Shown: positions 1 through 9,079 of the stretch, piece by piece
How the letters are laid out: each line of letters opens with the position of its first letter
Position numbering within the stretch: the stretch's first letter is position 1
Assembly: GCA_009599575.1 (NCBI GenBank)
Contig: VWND01000002.1
Coordinates: forward strand, 496,001 to 560,000
DNA from: Blumeriella jaapii
Lineage: Eukaryota; Ascomycota; Leotiomycetes; Helotiales; Drepanopezizaceae
DNA length: 64,000 bases
Reading direction: 5' to 3'
Notes under the pieces: generated by a model
Database searches by the model: none
The model's input: only the letters and a program-made list of their open reading frames with translations
What the model was told of the DNA's origin: nothing
Made by a program: the position numbers and the translations under genes

Positions 1-1275
1 TGGTGTCTATCACCACGTGACCTTTGACTACCAATATCTTCTATCCGTGAGCTGCTTCTCTTTTTCAAGCTTGCAGCCTGTTACCGCTCATTTCTCTCAC
101 GTTTGCTTCAATGCACTAAATTCAAGGTCATACATACGGGTTTCGATACCTGGAGGCAGACATCAGATTGACTCAGATGGTATTTCAGTCACGAAGCATG
201 TTGTAAGTTTGGCTCTGCGGACAGCAGCTTATGCTACCACGCATTCAAGAGAATGATGTTTTTTCCTATTCTAAGTCTGCTTATCTGTTTCTTCGCACTT
301 ATCACATGTGGCATAGGCCGCCCCTCAGGGTGCGAGGTCGTCGACGACGATGGCTTCGCGGGCTAGACTCAATACCTGTACGTGGTGCCTGATATGAACC
401 CTCCTCTTTTTCGATTGCAGTTAACGCTTTTCTTCTGCGGCAGAAAAACGTTCGTTGCATTTGGAAAAGTATCGGGAAAACCAAAATCAAGCATCGATAC
501 GAAGCGGCTTCGAAAAGATGTGGCTTTTTCGCGATTCCGAGCTATACCGAAGAGTTAATTATACGATTGCATACATATGACCGCGATTTACTTAACGGCG
601 CGACTACTGAAAAGTCAAAAAGAATTACGATAAAAGATAAAAAATGGAAAGAACAAAAACACGTCTTACAATAGCTCGACAAATAGAAAACACAATGCAG
701 CGCTTTTGTTACAGAGGACTGTTGTGGTGAAAGAATCTTCAACCTCTGTGCCGAGAAGGCAGATTACCTAAGTGCCGATGGTGATATAAGCTATGGAAAG
801 CGGGAGCCCTTAGAAGACAAGTGATGACGTTTATCATTGTCATCGTCTGTTACCGGTGCTGCTTTCTGTAACAGCTTTCGGAAAATAACACGGCGCAGCT
901 TTTGCAACCGATCGAAAAACTCCTTATTTCCGACAGATAGAACGATGAATCGTGGTTTTGACTTTTTACATACGTATCAACTTTGTATTTTAAAATCTTT
1001 ACTTAACACGTTTTCGTACTTCCTTAGGTAGGATAGCAATGTGGCAAACTGCGTATCTCCGCCAGACGAACATCAAAACTACTACTACTACTACTACTAC
1101 TTATGTGGCATAGTAGTTCTTAGCTGCCTGTTTATCATGCTTTGTATTTTTCTCCCGCCTCTTAGGCCCCTACGCAATGTTACAGGGGTTTGAACCATAA
1201 TCCCTTTGTTAAATAGACGGCAAATTCTGCACAATTGTACATCTGGCACTGCCTGCAACGACTCTCCGAGCAAAT
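1..1275. other. Upstream intergenic, no gene supported
   Basis: I see no conserved coding sequence here. The open frames are short, overlap on both strands and look like no family I know. An (ACT)8 microsatellite lies at 1078-1101, about 175 bp before the P450 start. The left part could be the flank of a gene outside the window. Confidence 0.5.
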
Positions 1276-3417
1276 ATGGTTTCAGCAGTATCGATTGTAG
1301 TAGGCAATGCCATTCTATACTCGATATATTCCACTGTCTCGGGGTTCCAGAAGAATCTTGCTGCCGCAAAAAGATCTGGACTTCCTTACATCATTACTCG
1401 TAAGGGCTCCCCCGCTCTCCTTCTCTCTATTTCGGAGCGACGCCTGCAAGTCCTGCGATACTTTGGCTAACAGCAACAGCTGTCGATCTGAACAACAGAC
1501 TATGGATGGTTACACACAAATTCTGGGTCGCCATGCTTTCATGGCTGCCAAAACCGTGGACTGAGAAATGGCTTCCGTATGCGTCTTACGCCCCCTTTCT
1601 CACTTGCATTGAGAGACTAATACCAAAACAGTTACTTGATAGTAGACTGGAGCTATTACGACCAGTTCGAACCCTTTGAAAAGAATGGTGACGTTTTTAT
1701 ACAAGTCTCTCCAGGCTCATTAATAATCTGGCTTGCGAATGCGGAAGCTGTGCACCAGGTAACATCGCGTCGCGAGGCATTCCAAAAACCCCTCGACTCC
1801 TACCGCATCCTCGAGATTTTCGGCCGAAACATAATCACCACTGAAGGGGCAGACTGGAAGAAGCATAGAAAGGTTACAGCCCCGTGGTTCAACGAGAAGA
1901 ACAATGCGCTTGTATTTGCGGAAGCCTGCAAACAAGCAGAAGGAATGGTTAGGAAGTGGATGGGGCCAGAAGGGTCAAAGAGTGTTACTTTGAACGAGGT
2001 ACCAACTGATACTATGCGGTTAACTCTGCACATCATCAGCCGGATTGGCTTTGGACTAAACCTGCTGTGGCCTGGGGAGAAGCTGGATAAGAACGCAAGC
2101 ACAGGGGATGTTATTTTCAGCAGTAACGAGCCTCCAGAAGGCCACACGATGAGCTTTGAGCACGCGCTGGAGACTCTCTTGAAGAACTTGTTATGGATTC
2201 TGTTGACTCCATTGTGGGTATTGAGTAGGTCGCACAAGGATATGACTTCTAAACAATAGCTAACATAAGCAGAACGCCTTCCATTCGAAGGAGCAAGTCA
2301 AGCCTACGATTCCTACAGTAATTGGAAGCAATACATGACCGAAATTTTCTCTCGTAAAGTAGACGAGGCTCGTCAAGGCCATCAGGGCGAAGGGCTCGAC
2401 ATCATGGGTATGTTGGTCCGGAGCTCATATGGCGGTTCGAAGCCCAAGGAAGTGTCTCCAGGCCATGCCAATGGTGGGGAAGTGGGCACACCAATGCTCT
2501 CCGATTCCGAAATTCTGGGCAACACATTTGGCCTGATTTTGGCGGGCCACGAGACGACTGCGAACTCCATACATTTTTCACTCATGGAGTTAGCCATCAA
2601 TCCCAGCGCACAACGCCTTGTGCACAAAGAAGTGCAATCGATTTTTGGAGATAAGCCATCTGAAACATGGGACTACGAATCCAATATCAACACTTTACTG
2701 GGAGGTGTAGTCGGCGCTGTTATGTACGAGCAGCTACGGCTCACGCCTCCAGTTATTGTCATCCCGAAAGAGGTCTCGAAATCACAGGATCAAGTCATTG
2801 TTGTAGATGGTAAGAAGGCTGTCCTTCCCGCAGGGGCTTACGTTGGGCTCCTGAGCGTTGCTGTCCAAAGAAATCCGAAATACTGGCCAGCACAGCCATC
2901 CAAGATTTCAGGTCGCTCGAATGATCTCTATGACTTCAGGCCTGAGAGATGGCTGGTGAAGACCACTGACGATGGTCAGCGGCTACATAGTGACCTGGAA
3001 TCAAAAGAGGAGGTTGCCGAAGTTGAAGGGTCTGAATGGTCCATAGGGGCTGCCTCATCCTCCTCGCTGTTTCGTCCTGTTCGTGGTGCATTCCTGGCGT
3101 TTTCAGGAGGCCCCCGATCTTGTCTCGGTATCAAACTGGCACAAGTGAAGGTTGTGGGCGTCCTTGCGGCAATCTTCCACAAGTACTCGATTGAGCTGGC
3201 AGTTGACGAGTGGGCTACTGACGAGGAGGTTGCGAAAATGACAAGCCATGAAAAGAAGGCACTTTACAAGAAAGCGCAGGAGAAGGCAAGGCAGATTATC
3301 AGGACAGCAAGTTCGGTCATCACGCTCAAACTGCAGGGACACGGAGGACAACAGTCGTACATACCGGTTCGGATAGTTAGGAAAGGCGAGGAGAGATTTG
3401 TGAATATCGTGGACTAG
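1276..3417 (+). CDS. Cytochrome P450 monooxygenase
   Basis: A haem-thiolate monooxygenase, probably anchored in the ER by its N-terminus. I infer four exons, 1276-1399, 1480-1576, 1632-2224 and 2273-3417, with introns of 80, 55 and 48 bp in matching phases. The product is 652 aa, longer than the usual 500-550. Visible features are an N-terminal hydrophobic segment (about residues 3-20), the I-helix motif AGHETT (362-367), the ExxR pair in YEQLR (Glu424, Arg427) and the haem loop FSGGPRSCLG with ligand Cys555. The extra length comes partly from a Ser/Glu-rich insert before the haem loop and a Lys-rich stretch after it. The start fits the family pattern of a short anchor followed by a GLPY segment. 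No biosynthetic cluster genes flank it, so the substrate is unknown. P450 is certain; the subfamily is not assigned. Confidence 0.93.
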
Positions 3418-3730
3418 ATCACGAACACTGATACAACCTCAGACATGTCTACAAGATTCAGAGGAAAACGACGCCCAAGTTCGCGAGAGACTATCGAATC
3501 AGACAGACCGTTGTTGACATCCGCTTCCATTTTCGTCACGTGTGTGTTCATACAGTACTGTAACGCCTTTCGTGTAAACAACCCCAGCCTCCCCACGTCT
3601 CGCTCCGACAACAACACGAACGTCTGCTATCGGCTTCATCACCCCAACCCAAACCACTTTTTCTTAATCCCTTCGAGACCATATCGATTACGATCGCGTA
3701 ACTTTGCTCTGCATAATCGCAGGATTCACA
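3418..3730. other. Intergenic between P450 and SAP-like protein gene
   Basis: A 313-bp spacer holding the P450 3' end and the promoter of the next gene. It is pyrimidine-rich near its right end. The forward open frame starting in it at 3445 only overlaps the first exon of the next gene and has no family look. Confidence 0.5.
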
Positions 3731-4896
3731 ATGTCGGGAACCTCAAGCTTCCTGCGACAGATGCGCAAAAGCGACCTCACCGACCTGTCTGACGAAGTGG
3801 GCTTTACCGAGTAAGACCGCCCAACCTCCGCGTTCCTCCAATATTACCGAACTGACTTTCCATAGCTACGATGGATTGAAGAAGGTCGACCTCGAGGCGG
3901 CGCTCGACAAATATCTGACCGAGAATGCCCACAAGTTCGCCGACGACCCGCGCGTCGCGCAATTCTACAAGGGCAGGAATGGAGGCTCGCCAGTCAAGAA
4001 AGAGGTGGTCTCCTCTGCGATATCTGAGTTCGGTACGGCAGTCAAGTCCGTGAAGCGCAGAGTTGCGAAAGCTGCAGAGGAACTTGTCGCGACGTGAGTA
4101 TACGCGACTCGAAAGACGCGCTTCGGACACGCGTCAGCAGCATTGTTGACAATTCTTCCAGTGACGATTCGGAGCTGGAACCACCCACCACGCGCGCCCA
4201 AGCAGCATTGGCTAGAACACCGGCGCCGCGCGGCTCTAGGTTGTCGGAGCTTGCGCTGGCTTCTAACCTGCCACTGCCGCCTTCACCGAGCGTAATCGCC
4301 AACCAGATTGACCGCCAGACTCAAGTGATTCGCGGCAAGATCTCCGACTACTATGAGGACTCGGGGTGGTCGAATACGCACACGCGACGCGCGAGAGCCT
4401 CTCGACGGTCCAAGCCGTGCAAGCACTCGTCATCTTCTTCGAGCTCTACCACTTGCGACCCGAGCTTCTCGTGGACAGATTCGCGTTCACGATCCCTGCC
4501 ATCCAGTATCTCACCTCGAAGCCGCACGATATCAAGATACCCGACCTGTTCCTGCTCCTGACGAGCTCCTTCTGGAACCCTGCTTCTCTGTGGGCCATCA
4601 CTACTCTCATCATCCCGCTTTTTGCCGCGTACTTCTTCAACCTGACGGCCAAGCCGGCCAAGGCGCGTCACCACGAGCCCCAGTTCAACTACACCTTCGA
4701 CCCACTGACCTTCAGCATCGCCAAGGCACTGTCGGTGTTCGTCGTCTTCGGACAGGACGTAACCTTCGGCGGCTTGGTAGATCTGGAATCCGTAGCCCGC
4801 ATCAACTCTGCCGTCTACGGCGGCTGGAAGGGCGTGCTCGTCGGAACCGGCATCACGGGTTTAATCACCTTGTATGACGCCGTTCTGAAGAAGTAG
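3731..4896 (+). CDS. SAP-like helix-extension-helix multi-span membrane protein (frame slip)
   Basis: A conserved ascomycete membrane protein of unknown role. Exons 3731-3810, 3866-4093 and 4162-4896, with introns of 55 and 68 bp. The N-terminus (about 1-60, including YDGLKKVDLEAALDKYL) resembles a SAP/HeH helix pair of the kind found in DNA-binding and inner-nuclear-membrane proteins. A basic, Pro/Ser-rich linker follows. The C-terminal half has hydrophobic spans around LFLLLTSSFW, LWAITTLIIPLFAAYFF, FSIAKALSVFVVFG and VLVGTGITGLITLY. The frame changes at the G run 4363-4366: one extra G would join ...EDSG to VVEYAHATRESL, as I recall for homologues. The intended length is then about 347 aa. 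The DNA-binding and nuclear-envelope reading is inference from the domain pair. Confidence 0.75.
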
Positions 4897-5106
4897 GATT
4901 GCGACACATTAGAGCAGAGGCTTTCCTCACTTGGCGTCGTTCTCTCTTCTCTCTCGCAGCAAGTCGTCTCTGCGTTGGCACGTCGTCTCGCGAGGGGAGG
5001 GGGCTTGGGAAGGTGTTGAGGCGTAGGCAGCTGGAATCCTTGGTTTTGCGATTTGGTTTCACACTTCAGGAAGTGCGGTGTTGGCTAATCTCTGATGTCT
5101 ACATGA

Positions 5107-5107
<1 letters not shown>

Positions 5108-5137
<30 letters not shown>
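5108..5137. repeat. Poly-G run, 30 bases
   Basis: An uninterrupted run of 30 G. It is long for a fungal intergenic region and its true length is hard to sequence. Confidence 0.9.
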
Positions 5138-5138
<1 letters not shown>

Positions 5139-5617
5139 CACAGTATAGGACGGGTTCTGGCTACGGGGAAAGCGGTCTTGGAGATGCTGAATCCCATCTT
5201 CGCTCATGTAATGCGAATACCCATAATGATCTGCTCTATCCGCTCAGTGAGCGGGCCGAAAACATGAATCTTGCTGTGCACGTCTTGTGTGGTGTTCTCG
5301 CTGTCCCTTACACACATGTACTGTACATGTATGTGGGTCTTGCCAATGCCATCCCGTACAGTGCTACTGTACGGTACACACATAGGTAGGTACCTAGGTA
5401 CGGTACTGCGCCCGCCAGAGTGGTAAACACCGTAAATACTGCAAGTACAACGTCCTACCTTACAGTACAGTACAGCGTCGAAGATACATCATCATCAGCA
5501 GCAGCAGCACCCGAAGAGTCTCCCAGCCCGACTCGGTGATTCCCAGCTCGAACGCACTCACTCGCTGTACCTACAGTACGTTCACGGCTGCTCTATCTAC
5601 GCACCGTATCTTTTGAA

Positions 5618-5638
5618 GGGGGGGGGGGGGGGGGGGGG
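5618..5638. repeat. Poly-G run, 21 bases
   Basis: An uninterrupted run of 21 G, 480 bp from the 30-base G run. Confidence 0.9.
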
Positions 5639-5866
5639 AGGCGGGATTGATGGTTCGTCTGCGTGTGCTGAGGTGTCGGGCTAGCTACATACAGTAGCTG
5701 TCTACCTATGCTAGACTGACGGACGGTTAGGTCTACGGTCTACGTGTAGCTGGGTCTGCTATGTACAGGGAGAGGAGAACGAGGAGCTGGAGGGAGCATC
5801 GAGAGAGGCTAGGATAGGGGTGAAGAGGGGGGGGTAAGTATGTTTGTATGTGTTTAGAACCTTGAC

Positions 5867-5986
5867 GAGGGAAAATGTGAAGTAGGATTTGTTAAGAGAC
5901 CTTCTTTGCGGGGATTAAGAGAGAGAGAGGGAAAATGTGAAGTAGGATTTGTTAAGAGACCTTCTTTGCGGGGATTAAGAAAGAGA
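5867..5986. repeat. Tandem duplication with 60-bp period
   Basis: Bases 5867-5920 recur without change at 5927-5980. The copies diverge only in the trailing GA microsatellite. The near-perfect identity suggests a recent duplication or an assembly duplication. Confidence 0.85.
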
Positions 5987-6186
5987 GAGAGAGAGAGAAA
6001 GCCCTAATTTCTAGCTGGATTGCGCAGGCACTAAATGTAAACAAGAGCAGAAAGGGTCAGGTCCCAGGACCTGCCTGCCTACCTCCTATTCACCAGGACA
6101 GACACGATGAGTACTGTTCAGAGAAGACCTTGCCATGCAAATGTTTCATTCCGCCCAGCTATCGACCGGTAGTCTGCGAAAAACAT

Positions 6187-8427
6187 CTACAGCTTGAAGC
6201 CACCGGCGCCATTCAGCGCGGCAGCACTCAGTACCTTGTTTCCCTCGACGTCGCGCACCTCGCCCTTCTTCCCAATGACCTTGACGCCGCCTTTCTTGAG
6301 CGACGCCAGCGTCTCCCTCTTCTGCACGCTCTTCTTGCTCTCCTTGCGCTGCCCGAGCTCCTCCCCGCCCCTCTTCTTGATGCGCTCCTTCTCCCTCCGC
6401 CGCCGCCTCAGCTTCTCCTCTCTCGTCATCTCCTGCCGTGCGACCGGCGCCGCCGTCTTGGGCACCACCTCGCCCTCCCCAATCGCTTTCTTGTCCCGGC
6501 CCGCCTTGTAGATCTCCTGCGGCGCCAGCATGCTCTGGCCGGCCGCGATGCCCGACGCCGTCGTCGGCTGCGCGTCCTCCATGGTGATCGTCGCGACGTC
6601 CGAGACAACGGTCAGGCTGGGGGCTGCCGGCTTGGGCTTGTAGTACCAGCTGCTGAGCGCGTCTAGCTTGGCGCTGATGTCCTTCCAGAGCGCCTCGATC
6701 TCGTTCTCCTCCTGCCGGAGCTTCTCGTCGGACTTGCTGACGTAGGTGTTGGGGTTGCGCTCCTTGACGTGCTCTTCTTCGTACAGCTCCGCCAGGCTCT
6801 GTTGCGGCTTCGTGTCGTCGAGCTCGAAGAGCCCGCGCCGCGCCGACGTGGTCTCGGTCTCGGGCCGGCGGCGGATCACCTCGTCGAATTCTTGCGCAAG
6901 GATGCGGCGCTTGATGAGCTCCTCGATGCTCTCGCTTACCTCGGCCGTGACCTCCAGCACGGGCTTGCCGGTGCGCTCGAAATCGAGGTCTTCGTCTAGG
7001 AGGGAGTTGAGCGGACGGTCTGCGGCTCTGGCTTCTCCTGCGAGTGTCCACTCGCGTTTCGCGACCGAGGCAGCTTCCAGACGCCGGATCTCCTCGGCGA
7101 GTTTGCCCTGTCTGCGTTCGTGAGCAGATCTCCTCGATTTAGGATCCGCAGCATCCACGTCTGAAAGCGCGTCTTCAGACAGGTCGTTTTCTGACTCCTC
7201 GAAAAGATCACGGCGGACATCTGCCATAGCTCGCTCAATCCCAGCTTCAGCGTCTACTGGATCTGGGGCTTGGGCTTTGCGGGCTTGACGCTCGAGGTAG
7301 CTGGCTTGCATTTCTGCTTTGCCGACTTTGCGAGGAGGAGGCTCGAAGAAATCGTTATAGAGAATGTCGTTGGTGTTGTCGCCGACAAGAGTTTGATCCA
7401 TATCGTCTTTTTCTTCGTCTTCGTCGTCACTTTCCCCTTCTGGGGCATTAAGATCCATGTTTCCGAATGTGGGTCCGTCGTTCTCGTCCTCATCGCTTTC
7501 CTCGTCCTCGTCCTCGTCTTCGATATCCATAGCCGCGGCTCGTTTGGAGCTTGAAGTGGCCTTTGAAACCAAGGCTGCTGGATCCGCGTCCCAGTCAATC
7601 TCTTCCTCGTCACTTGCTTCACCGGTGTATGGATCGGCTGCGGCATCTTGCTGTTCCAAGAACTCTGTCTGTTTGTTGAATTCGTCGATCGAAAAGAAGC
7701 CATCATTGAGCTTGTGGGGATCCTCGACGTAGACACCAGCTGGAGCATCTCCCACATCTGAGTCTTCTTCATCATCTTCACGGTCTCCCTCTCCTTCCAG
7801 ACCCTCGGACGCGTCCTCATCGTCGCCCCGAAATTCGACCGCGTCCTCATCCTCATCCTCGGAAACTTCTTCCTCGTTTCCCTCGCCATCCTCCATGCTC
7901 TCATCGTCAGATCCAACCTCGAATCCATCCTCATCGAACTTCAGCAGATTCACGCCCTCCTCAGAATCACCCTCTTCCTGACGATCCTCCCCTAATCCAC
8001 CCAACTCCTCGAACACCCTCTCAGCATCGCCCCTCAGAGCATCAATGACCCTCCTCGCCTGTTCCCACACCTGCTCCACCTCGAACCCCTCTGTGTAAAT
8101 CTTCCTGATTTTCAGTACCTCCCCGCCATCCAGGGCCGCCTCTCCCCTCTTTCTTTTCTTTCTCTGCTCCTTGAGTCGTTGCGCCTGCTCGTCACCCAAC
8201 GTCCCTGCGTAAGAGTCCAGCGTCTCTTTTACGAATCCCAAGCTAGCTTCTGGCAAAGAGGGCGAAGGCGCTATGAACGTATGTCTGTTTGCAGGCTCGA
8301 GCGCTTTCAGGAGGCTGGCAATTGGGGTTGCCATGCTGGCAGACGTCGTCGAGGAGACGCTCTGCATTGCAGTGGGGAATGTCGTCAGGGTATGCGATGT
8401 CGAGGACGCGCTGCTGCTGTTGGCCAT
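6187..8427 (-). CDS. MPP10: U3 small nucleolar ribonucleoprotein protein MPP10
   Basis: MPP10 is a core protein of the U3 snoRNP/SSU processome. It acts with Imp3 and Imp4 in early 18S rRNA processing in the nucleolus. The product is a 746-aa single-exon protein. I chose the ATG at 8427 (MANSSSA) because the open frame upstream of it is basic and unlike the family. Visible features are an N-terminal helical region (LLKALEPANRHTF, GFVKETLDSYAG), a basic KKRKRG patch, long Asp/Glu runs in the middle as expected for MPP10, and the conserved C-terminal block NPNTYVSKSDEKL... followed by EALWKDISAKLDALSSWYYK. The last 150 residues are Lys/Arg/Glu-rich. The frame is unbroken over 2.2 kb. It converges on the upstream-numbered neighbour across the repeat-rich spacer. 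Confidence 0.94.
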   Translation of the reverse strand: MANSSSASSTSHTLTTFPTAMQSVSSTTSASMATPIASLLKALEPANRHTFIAPSPSLPEASLGFVKETLDSYAGTLGDEQAQRLKEQRKKRKRGEAALDGGEVLKIRKIYTEGFEVEQVWEQARRVIDALRGDAERVFEELGGLGEDRQEEGDSEEGVNLLKFDEDGFEVGSDDESMEDGEGNEEEVSEDEDEDAVEFRGDDEDASEGLEGEGDREDDEEDSDVGDAPAGVYVEDPHKLNDGFFSIDEFNKQTEFLEQQDAAADPYTGEASDEEEIDWDADPAALVSKATSSSKRAAAMDIEDEDEDEESDEDENDGPTFGNMDLNAPEGESDDEDEEKDDMDQTLVGDNTNDILYNDFFEPPPRKVGKAEMQASYLERQARKAQAPDPVDAEAGIERAMADVRRDLFEESENDLSEDALSDVDAADPKSRRSAHERRQGKLAEEIRRLEAASVAKREWTLAGEARAADRPLNSLLDEDLDFERTGKPVLEVTAEVSESIEELIKRRILAQEFDEVIRRRPETETTSARRGLFELDDTKPQQSLAELYEEEHVKERNPNTYVSKSDEKLRQEENEIEALWKDISAKLDALSSWYYKPKPAAPSLTVVSDVATITMEDAQPTTASGIAAGQSMLAPQEIYKAGRDKKAIGEGEVVPKTAAPVARQEMTREEKLRRRRREKERIKKRGGEELGQRKESKKSVQKRETLASLKKGGVKVIGKKGEVRDVEGNKVLSAAALNGAGGFKL

Positions 8428-8732
8428 TTCTATTCCAACTTCCCGGGTCGTGCGCGATGTTGGCAATGATGTTCGAGAGAAAATTTCGCCAAAATCCCGA
8501 CGTCCGTGCGAGCAACTTATCGCGTGAGTGCTGTGTCTTATCAGCACGTGCCCATCCAACATCGCTGGTTTTGAATGAGTATTTGTTTACTTATCTCGGA
8601 TGACATTCTGAGTTGCGAAGCCGCATCTCCTTCGCGCAGGCCAGCGAACGACGGATCTCTGAGCCTGTACGAGGTCCTGGCTACGAACCTCTAGTACTGT
8701 CAAGGAGTATATAGAAAGCCGATCGTAGAACG

Positions 8733-8852
8733 CAGTCTCCTACAGTCTCTCCTACAGTCTCTTCTACAGTCTCTTCTACAGTCTCTTCTACAGTCTCTTT
8801 TACAGTTTCTTCTACAGTCTCTTCTACAGTCTCTTCTACAGTCTCTTCTACA
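8733..8852. repeat. 12-bp tandem repeat (unit CTTCTACAGTCT)
   Basis: About ten head-to-tail copies of a 12-base unit, with a few single-base variants at both ends. Since 12 is a multiple of 3, minus-strand frames stay open and read Val-Glu-Glu-Thr or Cys-Arg-Arg-Asp repeats. There is no other sign of coding. Confidence 0.85.
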
Positions 8853-9008
8853 AGGGAGCAATTGCATCGACCCCGCATTGCGAATTCTACAACGCCTCCC
8901 ACTCGAAGCCGGCGACATTAAACTACGGGAGGACGAAGATCGAGCTCGAGATCACAAATCTGCTGAGGAGGGTTGACTCGGTAGACAACGAGCTACGGCG
9001 AGGCAAGG

Positions 9009-9079
9009 CTTCTTCTTCTTCTTCTTCTTCTTCTTCTTCTTCTTCTTCTTCTTTTCTTCTTCTTCTTCTTCTTCTTCTT
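9009..9079. repeat. CTT microsatellite
   Basis: About 23 CTT/TTC units with one interruption near 9052. Confidence 0.9.

Larger units (their letters stand above)
4897..6186. other. Repeat-rich intergenic region
   Basis: A spacer between two convergent genes. It holds two long G runs, a 60-bp-period duplication (each listed separately), several CTAGGTACC-type words and many TACAGTA/TACTGTA words (5330-5480 and 5560-5720). The open frame through the G run is an artefact of poly-glycine translation. I see no gene. Confidence 0.6.

Noticed and set aside
5108..5137. Poly-glycine open frame (4899-5267)
   Set aside because: The frame is open only because a G homopolymer translates as Gly; the rest overlaps a 3' UTR and has no family features.
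6130..8570. Long Arg/Leu/Ser-rich open frames on both strands over MPP10
   Set aside because: They are other-frame translations of the MPP10 coding sequence.
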